Assembly: GCA_014526335.1 (NCBI GenBank)
Contig: JACTAT010000038.1
Coordinates: 971,521-1,035,520 of the forward strand
Reading direction: 5' to 3'
Length of the DNA stretch: 64,000 nucleotides
DNA from: Chrysaora quinquecirrha
Lineage: Eukaryota > Cnidaria > Scyphozoa > Semaeostomeae > Pelagiidae
In this document: piece after piece, positions 46,848 through 59,459 of the stretch
Position numbering within the stretch: the first letter of the stretch is position 1
Layout: each line of letters starts with the position of its first letter
Translations under genes and position numbers: made by a program
Notes under the pieces: model-generated
The model's database searches: none
Told to the model about the DNA's origin: nothing
What the model saw: only the letters and a program-made list of their open reading frames with translations

Positions 46848-47608
46848 TCAAATCAATTCTTTATTGTTATGATTTTCATCTGTTTGGCAATAGCAGTACT
46901 TCTTCTCTGGCAATTGGTTGTTTGCTTGTGGTTGTTCTGGGTCCCAGTTCTCTAACTTTTTTGTCAACAGCTCAGGAATGATATGCTTCAGGTAAAACTG
47001 CAAAATGGCCATTGAACCTTCAATAAATTTATCATCTGGTTTTATTTTTGAGCAAAGCATCCAGCCTTGTGTCCATACGACAAAATCACATGTGTGTTTT
47101 TGCCAGACAAACAGTTGTAGCTGCACCTATAAGAAATATTGGAAATATCATTTTACATTGTTTGGTACTAAGGTAACAGTGTCACATTTTTACATGAGTA
47201 TAGAAGACGACATTTTTTCTGATTTTCATTTGCTGATAAAAATTGCAAAATGAATTATATTTTCTTTTCATAGCAAATGCATTCTGGTATATGAAAGATG
47301 TTAAAATGAAGGAAAAAAGATTCATTACCTAATAGCTGTGATTCTCTTTAAGGCATTTATTCTCATCAATGAAAAAAGCCTTGTCCATCAATGCCTCTTT
47401 AAGAGTTAGAGTTTATCTCTTGCTCGAAGGACATTTGACTTCAAATAGGCAAGATACACTGTGGCAGGTACAGTGAAAAATACCATCTGGTGATGCACCA
47501 ATGTAGAGATAATTAGAATGAAGTCTAAGACCACATTTTTCAACATTCTCATGGTAGCTCGCTTTAAACAGCTAATACTCTTCAAATCCAGCAGGTTTGT
47601 TATCTAAA
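46848..47608 (-). pseudogene. YqaJ-type nuclease, C-terminal part
   Basis: Minus-strand reading from the hAT border gives LDNKPAGFEEY, NVEKCGLRLHSNYLYIGASP, DGIFHCTCHSV and SCLFEVKCPSS, with the catalytic GASPDG and EVKCP boxes of YqaJ exonuclease-like domains, then after a gap HTCDFVVWTQGWML and LKHIIPELLTKKL near the C terminus (47126-46848). These genes travel with ISL2EU-like and other animal DNA transposons, probably as end-processing nucleases. One stop (EEY*LFK) and a possible intron at 47130-47330 break it. The other half is at 50806-51283. Confidence 0.75.
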
Positions 47609-50600
47609 CAGGGCCTCTTTATTAACATACAAACTGGGGGCAAATGCCCCCAGTCGTGCTGGCTGCCCCCAGTTGAAGCTTTTATGATGTTTTGCCCCCA
47701 GTGGAGGTCCTTTTTCCCTTTGATGCTTTTATTTTAGCAGTTTCTATTTTCTACACTAAGCAAGAAACCGAAATAGCAAGTAAGAATCAAGAAACCCAGA
47801 TAAAAATGCTTTTGTTTTCGAACAAGCCTCCCTTCGACAAGCCTCCCTTTGCTAAGTCCAGCTTAGATTGCTATGACAATGACTACTGTTATGACAACCA
47901 AACAAAACAATCTAAAGAGGTGAAGTCACGGTTCCGGGTTTACCACATGTTCTACTGTTCTACATGTTATATTATCAGTAATCAGTAGATCAATCAATTA
48001 TCAGTATAATCAGTGATAATATTTACAAGGATGCCTTATGCTGAAAAGAGAAAGCTTGAGAAACAACGAAAACTAAATAATGATGCAGCAAAATGTCGTA
48101 AAATTAAAAATTTCTTCACTGTAAATAAAACTTCACAGCAAGAGCCTACAGAAAGCAGAGATGGGCCTACAACGACAGAACCATCTTCATCCGCAGAAAA
48201 TCCAATTGAAACTGAGGAAAGCTGCCAGGAGAGTAGAAAATTGGAGTTTGAGCACCATCCACAAGAGACTACTCTGAAAACTACCAAGGAATTTTACAAG
48301 GGCTATCCCTTGGACATTAACTTGATTGTCAGTAAAGCTGGTAGCAATGTGTTGACTGTTTTCAACGAAAAATCAACATTGGCAACAAAGGATACGCGCA
48401 AAAGGACATTTGTAAAATGTCTTGTGTGTGCTGAATTTGAAGAAGAAGCTAGAAAGTTTTCTGGCAATAACAGAGTGTATATGGCACAAGGGGTTCGTTG
48501 TGATGGCAAAAGAAGATGCAAGATGTCATAGATCATCTTCATGGCACCTCTCATGCAGCAGCTGTTGAAAGAAAGAGAGTTACCACTCTTTGGAATTTAA
48601 AAGATGACAGGCACCCGTGGATTAAACTTCTAAAATCCACTGACTCAACTGTACTGCAAACATTGACCCGGATGGCAGTGGATGTTTACAATGACAGTAA
48701 AAATTTGACACTTGCGGCTTGGTCATGGCCATCAAGATCCTTAGCTGGCTTGCATGCTGAGCAACAGCTGAAAATGTATGGTCAAGAAGAAGCAGTGAAA
48801 TTTTCACCCTACAAACCAACTTCTGCTGAGCTCCATTACAGAGACCCAATGCATTATGCAGAAATGCTAAATATATTAGCAAAATCAGAAAAAGATGTCC
48901 TTGCTAGAGAGATAAAGGAAAGTATTTGTTTTCCATACAAATGGATGGTTCTGTGGACACAAAGCAACAAGATAAGAAGTTTATATTTTTCCGGCTCAAC
49001 TCTATGGCTGATCCACTACAAATAGAAACTAGATTCCTATCTGTAAGTGAAGCAGAGGAGCGTGGTGCCAAAGGTCTCTTTGGAGCCCTTGTCAAATCTT
49101 TGAATGACCTTGGAATTTCAAAAGAGGAAATAGCAGATAAACTCATTGGTGTTACAACTGATGGAGAGTCAGCTAACACTGGAAGATCAACAGGTCTTTG
49201 GGCAAGAATGGAGGAATATGTAGAACATCCAACATTGAATTTCTGGTGCGCCTGCCATCGATCTGATTTGGCTATGGAAGATGTGATGAAATCCGTTCCA
49301 GAACTTAAAATATGGAATTCTAATTTGATTGGTGTTGCTACATACTACCGTACATCTGGGCTGCGTACGAAAGAGCTAAAGAACATCAAACCCACAATGA
49401 AATCCTTTCCTCCACACCATGAGATACGCTTTGCCCAGCACCTCATTCAAATCTGTGAAGCTACACTACACAATTTAGATGGTTGCATTGATCATTGGAC
49501 AAATATTACCATTGCCCCCATTGGAGAATATGACAAAAAGGGAGGTCAGCACTGCTAAAGGCTTCTTGAAGGTGTGGAAATCTAATGGGTTGCAAACTTG
49601 GCTCACTGCTTTCATGGCTGATATCTGCACTATTTTCAGATACATTGAGAAAGAAGCCCAGAAGCCTAACATCATAATTGCAGATATCTTAAGATACAGA
49701 GATATTGCTTTTCAGAAACTTCAGCTTTTGGAAACACGGCCTTACCCAGGTATTTGCACAGAGTGTTAAATTATTCTTATTATAATCATTTTTACTGGTA
49801 TGAAAGGCCTGTCAATTTATTTTTTGAATTATGTTTTAGGGGGGGGAAGGAAGAAAAATCTTTGGAAGATAGACAAACAAACGAGGAAGAGCCTATGCAA
49901 AGTGAAAGAAGATCAATCAATCATGAATTTGTAACAACATTTAGGAGAAACAGGGATGCAATTCGGCAAGAGGTTGTAGAGTCTGCAAAGAACTTTCTTC
50001 AGGTAAGGTTTAATATATGCATCCCCTCGTGGTACTCCTATCATGTGTCCTAACAAAGGGAACATATCAATATCTTAATTTTTTGCATTGTAGACAAGGC
50101 TTGATGAAGAACAAACAAACATTGTCAAATCAATGGTTGAACTAACATCTGCCAAATCCCCCAGAGAATTCATTGATGCAGCCATTCCACTACTGCCATC
50201 ATGTAATATTGGCAACAAGCAAGAATTTTTGGATGCTGTGTTTGAAAATTTTGATGATATGCTACCGAGCTCTGTCATTGCTGCTAAAGATTATGGAGTC
50301 CGCCTTTTTCATATGCTCAGAGGTAGCAAGCAGCCAGTTACAAAGTTGCTGTCAAGCTTTTCGGTTGTTTGTCCACACAGTATGACAGTAGAAAAGTGTG
50401 TCTCGACATACAACATGCTATTTTCAGACTTGCGAATGGCTACAACTGAAAAAACCCTTAACTCTCGGTTGATGATCCACTGGAATGGAGTGCCAACAGC
50501 AAAGTTCAACCCAAGACCAGCAGTTCAAACTTTCCTTACAATGAAGGACCGCAGAATGAATTTGCCAAAAATTGACTCATATTGTGAAAGAGACTTCGTT

Positions 50601-50805
50601 AAAAAGTTCTTTGGTTGAAATAATTCTTCGTTTTTTTCAGTTTACATTTTGTTAAAAGGAAATGTTCTTTTCTACCATAATTTTGACTCGCGCTCGCCTG
50701 CATCATTATTTTGGCAGTTGCTGAAAAATAAAATTTTTCCTTCGGTAAAACTGAGGTCCCCTTTTAAAATTTGCCCCCAGCTCTGATTCCTTAAAAGAGG
50801 CCCTG
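47609..50805 (+). mobile_element. hAT-type transposon inserted in the YqaJ gene
   Basis: Ends CAGGGCCTCTTTA (47609) and, in reverse, CAGGGCCTCTTTTAAGG (50805), with a further shared CTGGGGGCAAA block slightly inside. CAGGG termini are typical of hAT elements. It holds one transposase gene. The flanking 8 bp (TATCTAAA, GAAATGCT) do not match, so the target duplication is not visible. Confidence 0.85.
48031..50618 (+). pseudogene. hAT transposase of the KIAA1586/ZNF862-like group
   Basis: The N-terminal part (MPYAEKRKLEKQRK) is basic and Ser/Thr-rich, followed by a zinc finger (CLVCAEFEEEAR, GVRCDGKRR, VIDHLHGTSHAAA). The DDE-type core runs through FSIQMDGSVDTKQQDKKFIF, GVTTDGESANTGRSTGLW and WCACHRSDLAMEDVMK (48930-49560). 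A middle segment is at 49500-50030, with a probable intron at about 50000-50095, and the C-terminal dimerisation region FSVVCPHSMTVEKCVSTYNM to FVKKFFG ends at 50618. Frame changes near 48510 and 48930 and a shift near 49555 suggest decay or small introns. It would excise and reinsert the element. Host relatives such as KIAA1586 are domesticated from this group. Confidence 0.85.
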
Positions 50806-51283
50806 GAAATGCTTCAACCTTGAACAGTAATGCTGCAAAATGAGAGCATGATTCTCACAGCTCAGCCATTCATGTACATTGAGCACAGAGCAAATTTGCT
50901 GCACTGTTATTTATTGCGACCCATGGTGTATTGGGCTTATTATTTACCCTTTGAGAGGGCATGACTTCATTTCCTAGGATTATTAACTTGGCCTTCTCGC
51001 CTTTTCTGTAAAGAAAGACTCTTCTCACCCATCCACTGACGAAGTTGGTGTAGGCTTCCAAACCCTTTTGATTGTTCATTTCTTCTTTTGTATAGATGCC
51101 TGGAGTATTTATGAGGAAATTCCAAACGTCTGGCCATTCTAGTTCAGGCCACTTTGTTAGGTCATCCAACCAAGCATCAGAAGGCAACTGATAAGGACAC
51201 TCTTGTAGTGAAAGCAATGTCAACTTCTCTTTATACCGTTTCTGAGCTGCAGCATTGACATCAGTTATACTAAATGAAGCCAT
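50806..51283 (-). pseudogene. YqaJ gene, N-terminal part with SWIM-like zinc finger
   Basis: From the ATG at 51283: MASFSITDVNAAAQKRYKEK, then GLEAYTNFVSGWVRRV, NEVMPSQRVNNKPNTPWVAI, and CAQC with a stop; past it ESCSHFAALLFKVEA completes a SWIM-type CxCx(n)CxH finger. This is the known N-terminal half of YqaJ/SWIM proteins of animal DNA transposons. The hAT element separates it from the nuclease half at 46848-47608; a stretch between the two halves appears to be missing. Confidence 0.75.
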
Positions 51284-52030
51284 GAATGTTTAGTTATTAA
51301 AATAACTGTTTATATAATGTTGCAATAACTTTAAGTATTTCAAAATATGCTAGAATAACTTCCTTCACACTTTGTCAATGCATGGATGTCTGTTTTTGAA
51401 TGAATTTCTTTCCCTGCAGCTGTGGTTGCACCACATCAGCAGACATGCACCCATGCAAATCGGAATTGAGAATAGTGTAGTCTCATCTATCTTCTTGATA
51501 GAAATTCAGAGTTGAGCATGGGCAAGTATCGTCAATATTCAGGCTTTGAAAATGGAGTTGAGTTCTTTTACTTTACTCTTAAAAGTATATCAGAGAGAAG
51601 TTAAGTTCATCAAAAATTCAAATTAGACATTTATTATGGTAAAAATAAAGATTGCCTTTGAAGTAAAAAGTAAAACAAGACAGAAAAAGTAAAAAATAAG
51701 TTGATAAATTGTTAGCTGTCTGAGAGTTTGAGTCATATGCTCTGCATAAGGCTCTTTTTAATCAAAAGTTTAAAAATATTTTAAGATAGGCAAAGTGTAC
51801 AATGGGCGAAAGAAATATTATGTTCAGATAAAAATCAATTAAACTTTGCTGCTGCACTGCCTTGAAGATTTACAAAAAAAACAGAAGTAGGTTTACAAAA
51901 TGAAGAAAAATGTCGATAGAGCCCTCTACTTAAACTTGATACTTGTGGTTCTTGCAAAAAGTGTAGGTAGTCAAATTGGCTCTTACTACTCCCTGCAATA
52001 TTCGTTCTTTTTAAAGAACTGTAATGCCAC
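51284..52030. other. No recognised gene
   Basis: AT-rich flank with no clear repeats or coding motifs. Confidence 0.45.
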
Positions 52031-53138
52031 ATGCTGAACGAGCTCAGAAAAACACGGCAAAGAAATTTTTCAGGCTGCTTAAGCAAAAGGCAAGCAGTCA
52101 ATTTCTTCTGTAGACCACTATACGAAAAAAAACATCACCTTGGAGGACAAGGACTTATTGCTTATCAAAACACGTTAGACAGGCAGACACTCCTTCGACA
52201 AGGTATTGTTTTACAAGGGCATATTGATGAAGATTCGAATATTAATCAGTTCAACAAAGACAAGGCAAATGATAATGAAGGTTAAAGCCTCCTTTCGAAA
52301 TAAAAACAAATATCTCTGGCATGAAATTCTCACAGAACAGGAATAAAGATTGGCTTTCATCTGAGAATACGTGACGAGTTTAGTGACATTTCAAAAAAAA
52401 GTAGATGTCCTTCTCCATTTGCTATTGCAAAGATTCATAGGAAGTTTTTTAAAGAGTTTGTTGTCATCCGTCCTTGTAATGAAGGGGTTGCATCCAACTC
52501 CCTACTTAAATATGTCTGCAATATTTTGACAAGATGTTACTTCCCTTCCGAGAGGATAGTTGGAATGGCTTTTGATTGAGCATCTGCGATGAAAAAGCTA
52601 GCAGTTCTTCTAAAAGAACAAATCTTATCATGCGTTATATATTCACTGCTTTGCACATAGTAACGAATTGGTGTTCAAGATTCTCAGGACCTTTGTGAAG
52701 ATGTGAACGCCCTTGCTGATGTAAGTACCAAAAGGGTCTTGCTATTTCAAGCTGTAAAGAAGGAAATGGAAAGCTTTTCTGAAAGTACTAGAGGCATTTT
52801 GAAGTTGAAAAACCTTTAAAGAACACCAAGGACTACCAGAGGTACTGCCGCAAAAATAGTCATATTGAGAAATCAAGAATTAATGGAGACGCTGAGGCTG
52901 CTGTCAGCTGAACCAAGTGTAACCCCAGATTGCCGTGACAAGTCAAAAGGTCGTATCCATAAACTCCACTCCTTTCAAGAAATTTTCATGCTTGTTGCCA
53001 TGTACAAGTTTGGATGTCTTCAGGAAAACAACTCACAGCAGCTGCAGAGAGCTTCAGTCCAGCAGGAAGTGTACAGATTGTGGGTTTTTGATAAAGGGCA
53101 TGAAAATTGGCACAAACATATATATCAACATGCTGATT
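52031..53138 (+). pseudogene. hAT-like transposase of the DUF4371/ZMYM1-like group, decayed
   Basis: Pieces in order: TLLRQGIVLQGHIDEDSNIN (near 52190), the decayed domain core with IRDEFSDISKK, IVGMAFD then SAMKKLAVLLKEQ, VFKDSQDLCEDVNALADV-like sequence, LFQAVKKEMESFSESTRGIL, and TRGTAAKIVILRNQELMETL (52800-52900). These phrases follow the DUF4371 hAT transposase layout. Several stops and shifts. The C-terminal dimerisation domain was not found. Confidence 0.6.
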
Positions 53139-53544
53139 AATCTGAGATATAGGGCAAGCGATTTAAGTGGTTTGTGATGTCATAATGACGTCATCATTGC
53201 TTCACGACATCTCTTCCTTTTTTGTCAAGTTGACGACCATACCATCAACTTTAATCTCATTTTCAATTGTAATTTGTTGCTAATAATTTATATTTCCAAC
53301 AAACGAAGGATTTCATTGTAGCTGTAACTTGACAGTGACGTCATCATGATGTCATAATGAAAAATGTTTATCGAAATTCAAACTTATTTGGTCTATTTAT
53401 CAAATGCAATAATCAGTTTTGTATGATTTTTATTTGTCCTTAAAACAATGAACCATCTTTATCTCTCACAATTGCCATTGCATTTGCACAAGGCTGTGCA
53501 AAGAAGTTCAGCAGGTGCTTGACATCATTTTTCCGGGTTCCAAC
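53139..53544. other. No recognised gene
   Basis: Contains CATAATGACGTCATCATTG and GTGACGTCATCATGATGTC as two CRE-like palindromic sites (TGACGTCA near 53185 and 53340), possibly incidental. Confidence 0.4.
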
Positions 53545-54072
53545 TACACCTTAGCAGTTTGCAACAAGTTTCCAATGTTTCAAGAAGTGCTGTCCAGAAC
53601 ATTTCAAATCTTCATTTTGTGCTTTTTGCCAACAACAAGATGAGGGACAGGGCAGTCATTGATTGGAAATCAAGGATTGTCCCCAAACAAGTCCAGCCTG
53701 GTATGCAACCCTTTTGCTGTGTTGATACAGTGATGCACTTGTTGGTGGAATGGCCTCTGCCGATCTGCCCTATTTTGTGAAGAGCTCTTTCCTTGCTCTG
53801 TCAATGCTAATTTTAGCGCTTGTATGATCGTACATGAATAAAATGAATCGTTTGAGTGTTTTCAAGCAGTTTTCAACTGTCTCTGCTGTTGACAAATTGG
53901 CCAAGGATAAGAATACTGTCGCCTCATCAAATGTTTTCCATGCAGTGGTCTTTCCTCTTCCAGCAAAGAAAAATGTCTGATCACACCCTGTGAATGCGTG
54001 AAATGCTGTTAAACACCTTGCCCTTTCGAGGCCCATTGCGGTACATAGTAAGAGTATCAAAAATAGGAGCAC
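53545..54072 (-). pseudogene. Fragment of a cnidarian repetitive protein (FHALTGCD-type)
   Basis: Minus-strand frame with CLTAFHAFTGCDQTFFFAGR, GKTTAWKTFDEATVF, FILFMYDHTSAKISIDRARK, ELFTK, then past a stop GRSAEAIPPTSASLYQHSKR and AYQAGLVWG. The phrases FHAxTGCD, YDRTS and IPPT...A...H.KR recur in a large, function-unknown protein family of cnidarian transposable elements. No catalytic residues can be named. Confidence 0.5.
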
Positions 54073-54393
54073 TCTTAAAAAAATCTTGACACATTATATA
54101 GTATAGAAATAAGACCATGGTCAACATAGAAAAGAATACTTATACAACTCTACATGTCCTTTTTACAGAAGTTTCCTAAACCAAATATAAAAAAGCTAAG
54201 AAACAGAAATAGTGATGTGTAAGACATGTCCTGTCAGTCAATTGTCGTGTGACATGTGCCCGTGGTGCTCCATTTTGTCAGGCAGTTCCTTTGTTGATTG
54301 TGGATATGCAGTAACTCGCCAAAGGTCAGTGAAGGTAGCTGTCTGAACTCCTGTTATGGCAACAGAGCAAGGTGTCGCTTTTCTAGTGCCTCA

Positions 54394-54928
54394 TCATGTT
54401 TTTTCAGCAATCATTTGCCTTTCCAGACATAATCTGATCTTTTGCAACGTCAGGTGTTCCCTGATTGGTTTCCCAAACAATGCTTCAGTAGGTGAAATAC
54501 AGGTTTGCTGACATTGTGTGTTCAAGTGCGGCATAAGAGCTTCTAGTGCTTTGTCGGTATTGACCTTCCTGGTGGTGAGCTTGATGTTGCTAAGAAGATT
54601 TAATTTCGCAGTTTTTACTCTTGCTTCCACCCATCCATTGCTTTGGGCATAGAACACAGTTTATCATCATGGTTGAATGCTCCACTCTTTCAGGAAGTTG
54701 GTATAGTCATGGTGGTCCTTTGTCAGTGGTGATCTCCTCTGGGACTCTAAATGTGACAAAATACATAAGTAAAACCTCTCTGACTGCGTTGAATGCTGTG
54801 CTGCTTAAATTTGTGACTTCAACCCATCCTGAGTAAGCATCAGGGTATCTGACACAGGTACAAATGTTGACATTTTGTAGATGTGCACTTCTACACTTGG
54901 TTTTTAATGACTCTGTCATTTTTACCAT
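54394..54928 (-). pseudogene. gypsy-type integrase core fragment
   Basis: Minus strand: VRYPDAYSGWVEVTNLSSTA, EEITTDKGPP, then in another frame YAQSNGWVEARVKTAKLNLL and ISPTEALFGKPIREHL. The D (PDAYSG), D (TDKGP) and E (VEARVK) correspond to the DDE triad of Ty3/gypsy integrases, which join cDNA to the genome. A frame break of about 100 bases at 54660-54710 separates the last two catalytic segments. No RT or LTR was seen nearby. Confidence 0.75.
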
Positions 54929-55539
54929 ATTTTGTCTGTTAGATTTAGTATTGAATTAATTTCTCAGCTTTGTAGCTGCTATAAGTTATTCAGAAGTGAC
55001 ACTTTGTTTTCTGGTTATGTCTGCTATAGGAAGCTATCCATCATTGCTTTGAAAAACTCTGCAGCGAAGACTGAGTTTGAATTCGAAACTGTAAACAACG
55101 TAATTACTGCTTTACAATTATTTGCTGTTAATAGTATGATGAAACGCTAAACATTTTATGATAAAGGGAAAAGGAACCTTGTTCTTGGCAACATACAAGG
55201 AAGTTTGTGCTGCAGTATTTAACCATTCAAAGTAGAAGATTGTGCGTTTTAAGGTGTTACATTAAGGGAGAGTTTTTTTTGGAAACTTAATGGTAAAATT
55301 TTGATCACAGCCTAACAATGTTCTAATTCAGAAAAGAACATTTAATGACATCGAATTTACTTCCTACAAAGTTGCCGATCTAAACAATTGAAATCTACAT
55401 GGAATACTTAAATTATACAAAGTATGTAAATGAACAATATGCAATACTTACCATTGTGGAGTGTAGCCATATACTGATGTGCAGACAGAAATTGGGTATA
55501 TTCTAATGCGCAAACCAAACATTTTGTTAATCTGTATAT
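54929..55539. other. No recognised gene
   Basis: AT-rich, nothing assigned. Confidence 0.4.
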
Positions 55540-55990
55540 ACTAATATTTGTATTATGCAAATAGGTTGCCCTTTGTTCTGGCCCATTGTACTTTTGCCCC
55601 GAAAAGGCTTTTTTCCTGGGCCACCTAGAAATTCGCTTCTTTCATTGTTTGAACCCTATCCTCCAAAGGCAGTGCACCTTCTAGTATTTTTCTAAATCTT
55701 TTTCAAACTTTAAGTTCGTTAAAAATTTGATTTTCTCTCAGTTTGGAAAAGTTTTGATTTCAGCGGCGAACGCTTTTCTTTGTGCTTGCTGATACTTTTG
55801 TCATTCTGCTGGCAAACTGTCAGATCTCATATAACTAATATGCTTAAATGCAAATTAGGTTCACCACAGTTTGGCTTCCCATAAAGAGCCTTATAAACGA
55901 TTCAACCGGAAAGGCTTTTCCCCTGGGCCACCGAGAAACATGCTAAATTTTATTCAACCAGTTTTTTTTCTTTTCGTGTGTGAAAGTTCT
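55540..55990. mobile_element. Two Helitron-like 5'-end fragments
   Basis: At 55540 TATACTAATATTTGTATTAT then GCAAATAGGTTGCCC and CCTGGGCCACCTAGAA; at 55829 TAACTAATATGCTTAAATGC and CCCCTGGGCCACCGAGAAAC. Both match the start region at 25986. They lie about 290 bases apart in the same direction. Confidence 0.45.
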
Positions 55991-57389
55991 GAATTATTCT
56001 GCCTTAAAAAATGAAATAACATTTTTTAAAATAGGTAGGTATATTTTTTGTTGATTTAAATTTTAAATTTTCTCTATCTCATAAGAGTCTACAAAGTTTA
56101 AAACAAAGGGAGAATCGCTTCCTTGCTTTTGCGTTCACCTACTGAAATGTCTTGTATTCTAAATATAGGAAATCTTGAAAGTTTCTAAGTCTTGAGCTAA
56201 AATATTGATTAGGTAAATAACCTAAAGACAACTTTTCTTTACATGACATTAAAATATGTTGTACATTTTCCGGACCTTTTGTTCACGTTCACGTCTCTTT
56301 ATCTCTTTTGGGGCTCATTTTCTTCCCCTCTGCTCACAGGAAAAATTGCTCAGGCATGGTTTAATGTGCAAACGAAACAATTTGTTAATTTATTATTAAG
56401 TACATAAATTTGTGTAATCAGACAGTGTAATAATACTATCTGTTTGCGCTGTATTTTAAATGACTTGGATAAACACATCAGCGGTAGCAAACAACAAAAA
56501 AGTTCAGATATTGTATTGCAATTTACCTAATCTATAATAATATTGTACATCTCATACTAATTTTGTTTCAATTAAGTTAGAGGTGTTAAAGCACTTTTTT
56601 GCATTATTGAATGCATATACCCGAGTAAATATCCCATTGAAATCTGAAGTTGAAAAAATTGAATGAACTTACAGTCAAAGTAGGGGAAAAAAATCAAAGA
56701 CTTAATGGAAAGAAATTTTTTAAGGGAGATCTTCAGCAAAATTTTTCAGTCCCTTTCTTAATTCCCTTTCCCAAAATTAATTGCAAACAACCTCCTCCCA
56801 CCCAATATTGAAATTAACAGTTGTCAGTGTTTGAATATACCTACAATATAAAATATACAATATACCTCCGGTTTAGGATTGTCTATGGTTCCTTAGAGAT
56901 TGAAGGAAAGTATTCCTGAAATACATAGAGATTGTGGTGACCATTCCCAATTGGGAAACTATATAATAAGGCAAATTATTCCCAAGCATAAAGAACAGGA
57001 ACATGGTCTCAAGCTCTTGTTCTATTAAATTTTTTAGCTAAAGAACTGAAATTGAAACAAAAAACTTTTTTCAGACCAACTAAAGGCAGCAGAGCGTTTT
57101 GCAATTTTTTCAAGTTGCAAGATATATGTGTAGCTATATCACAGAAGACTTTGTGTGCTCAAGGGTTATGACCAATTGTGTATGTTGCAATTTAGTATGA
57201 AATGCACCTCATCTGGTGAAGAAATCAATTGAGCTCAAACTTAAAGTTAGTAGTTGAAAATCAAGTTCAAAATTAATTGCGTGTCGGTGTAAAGATATCT
57301 TCAACAATGTTTAAATGCTGAAATTTTAGTTCCCTTGTACCATATAGATTATGAAAAAAAACAATCAACTTACAGTTTACCAGCCAGGC
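55991..57389. other. No recognised gene
   Basis: 1.4 kb of AT-rich sequence without motif, repeat or long frame. Confidence 0.45.
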
Positions 57390-58273
57390 TTGTGTAGCAA
57401 GACAAAATCTTTGCGCTCCTGTATCCATTTATACATATCCTGTACATCAAGATTTTCCAGCAGGCTGCTTTTGATGTTGAAATATGTCTAATACTTTGGT
57501 CCAGAGATTTTCTTGAGTACCTCTTGCTTCAGTAATTCATGTACTAGCTTTTTCAAGTCACAGGACACATTGGCTTGCACATGTTCTCCTGATCTTCTTA
57601 GAACTTTGCAGGATTGGTCGAAATTATCCAGAAGTTTCCTGCTGGTAGACAGGGCTTTGCAGAATCCATCAACAGATTTTGGATTGGTGGCATATCAGGC
57701 AAAGGTTTTTGATAACATTCTTCAAAAGATTGCTGTAGTGTTCCTTGGCCATATCTAATAGAATATTACTGCCATAACCACCCTTGTTCTTGTTGAAACT
57801 TTTCCAGATAAACTTATGGGCATCTTCGGGTGATAGAATGCCATTGATTTGGAAAAGGAGGCTCAAGGTTTCCAAGGCATACTTTCTACTGCTTGCACCA
57901 TCTGTTCTGGACACTGAAGCATGAACTTCCAGCACCCCACCACACAGAGACCATCACCTTCAGAAATCCATCAAAAAAAAAAAACAAAACCATACCCACA
58001 TCAAGCAGTGCACACTTATTTGATAACATGTCATCAGATCAGATTCCAAATCAGATTCCTCATCAGAATTGACTGGAGCAAGATCTTTGTGGAGACCATT
58101 TGACTTCTCATGCTCAAAAATTCTGAGCTTTCTATCAAATCTGAAGGTTCTAGAACATTCTTCTTTTCTACACTTATAGAAGCCATCACTGTTCTTGGTA
58201 TTGGTAGCTGACAACCAGTCTTCATACATTCTTCTTTTAAACACAGCATAATTCCTTTACTCACTGATAACAA
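57390..58273 (-). pseudogene. Zinc-finger plus DUF6589-like fragment (tentative)
   Basis: From the right: a C2H2-like finger (YKCRKEECSRTFRFDRKLRI, HEKSNGLH) in 58244-57960, an acidic stretch, then in another frame KYALETLSLLFQINGILSPE, DAHKFIWKSFNKNKGGYGSN, ILLDMAKEHY (57935-57700) and a decayed tail ending LLENLDVQDMYKWIQERKDF. This helical layout recurs in large cnidarian repeat families annotated DUF6589; function unknown. Two frames and several stops. Confidence 0.5.
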
Positions 58274-58400
58274 ATGTGACCATTATTTTTGCTGACAGTT
58301 GCTAAAAATGCTCTTTTCTTTCAACCATGGACAATACTCTGAGCCTCTCTGTCAAGGTGACATCTAAACAGTCGGGGCCAGATAACTCAAGAATTTCACG

Positions 58401-59056
58401 GTAATTTGTGAAAAATTTCCCATTATGCGAGAAATGCGAAAATTCGCAAATTACAAAACAAACCCATAAAATTGTAAATTTGTAAAATTGTAATATCCAC
58501 AATCCACGTTTCCTTTAGACTGTTTATTTATTTTTTGCAAATTACAAAATACCATCAACTTTTTGTAATTTGTGAAAAATATCCAATTGGCCTACAAAAT
58601 CGGATTTCTTGTAGTTTATGGTGTTTAAAGAGTGTTAATTGTTTTACTGCAAGTACTTAAGCCATTTAGAAGATATGGTGAACGCCTCTTCCTGACTGTT
58701 GCTTGATTTTTAAAGAGTATTTCTTGTTTACATTTAATTTCTTTAGACTTTCTATTCATTGGATATATTTTGGATCATGCTCAGAAATCAGAACGAATTT
58801 TAGGCCATAACTATAAGAACGTGCGAGCCTAACAGCAGGTACGGGGTACAATTTCTCTTTCCCGGCTGGCCTAGGGTCTATTTTCGTTTTGTGTTTATCA
58901 GTGACAAGAATCAAACTTAAATTTCTAATACCGTACGTATATAAATGGAAATTGAGAAATAGATAGAATTTTTTTAATTTTTCAATTGTGTTTGTCTGTT
59001 TTGTAATTTGCGAATTTGCGCATTTTTCGCACACTGCGAAAATTTTCTTAAATTAC
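58401..59056. mobile_element. MITE-like element with long inverted ends
   Basis: Left end GTAATTTGTGAAAAATTTCC and CGAAAATTCGCAAATTACAA (58401-58470), right end reversed GTAATTTAAGAAAATTTTCG and GCGCAAATTCGCAAATTACA. Total about 656 bp. The inside adds more AATTTGTGAAAA units. No coding gene. Confidence 0.7.
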
Positions 59057-59144
59057 AGTAAGCCCACAAACAGGCAATTATACGGGAGTGAACTTCGACA
59101 AGAAAAACTTTTTTACATCCATCCACCTTTCATTTTGTTATTTG

Positions 59145-59331
59145 GATCTAACAAAAGACCGGGGAATACTAAGAGATTGGCTGACACAATATCAAAGCTG
59201 GCAGACTCTGTGATCAATCTGAACCAACTACTGTTGAAAGAAAGAGAAAAAAGCGAAACTCTCCTTCTCGAAAATTTCAAGCAAAGGACAAAGAACTTAG
59301 AGTTACTTTCCAGCATGGTAAACAACACCTA
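59145..59331 (+). pseudogene. Coiled-coil fragment of a LINE-type ORF1
   Basis: NTKRLADTISKLADSVINLN and LLLKEREKSETLLLENFKQR form a heptad pattern ending at the stop at 59331. It lies just upstream of an SGNH-type region and may be the same gene, broken by a frame change. Confidence 0.45.
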
Positions 59332-59459
59332 AGCTAGCACAAACCCCCAAGGAGATGACTAAAAAAATGCTACAAAGGCGATGGAAATTCGAACAAATCT
59401 GATTGCTTATGCAGAAAGCTTCTCAAAGGAAAATAGGAAAGAAAACAATTGAAAGCAAG

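Noticed and set aside
53185..53350. CRE-type regulatory sites (TGACGTCA)
   Set aside because: Two short palindromes in decayed DNA without an adjacent gene are not enough for a regulatory call.
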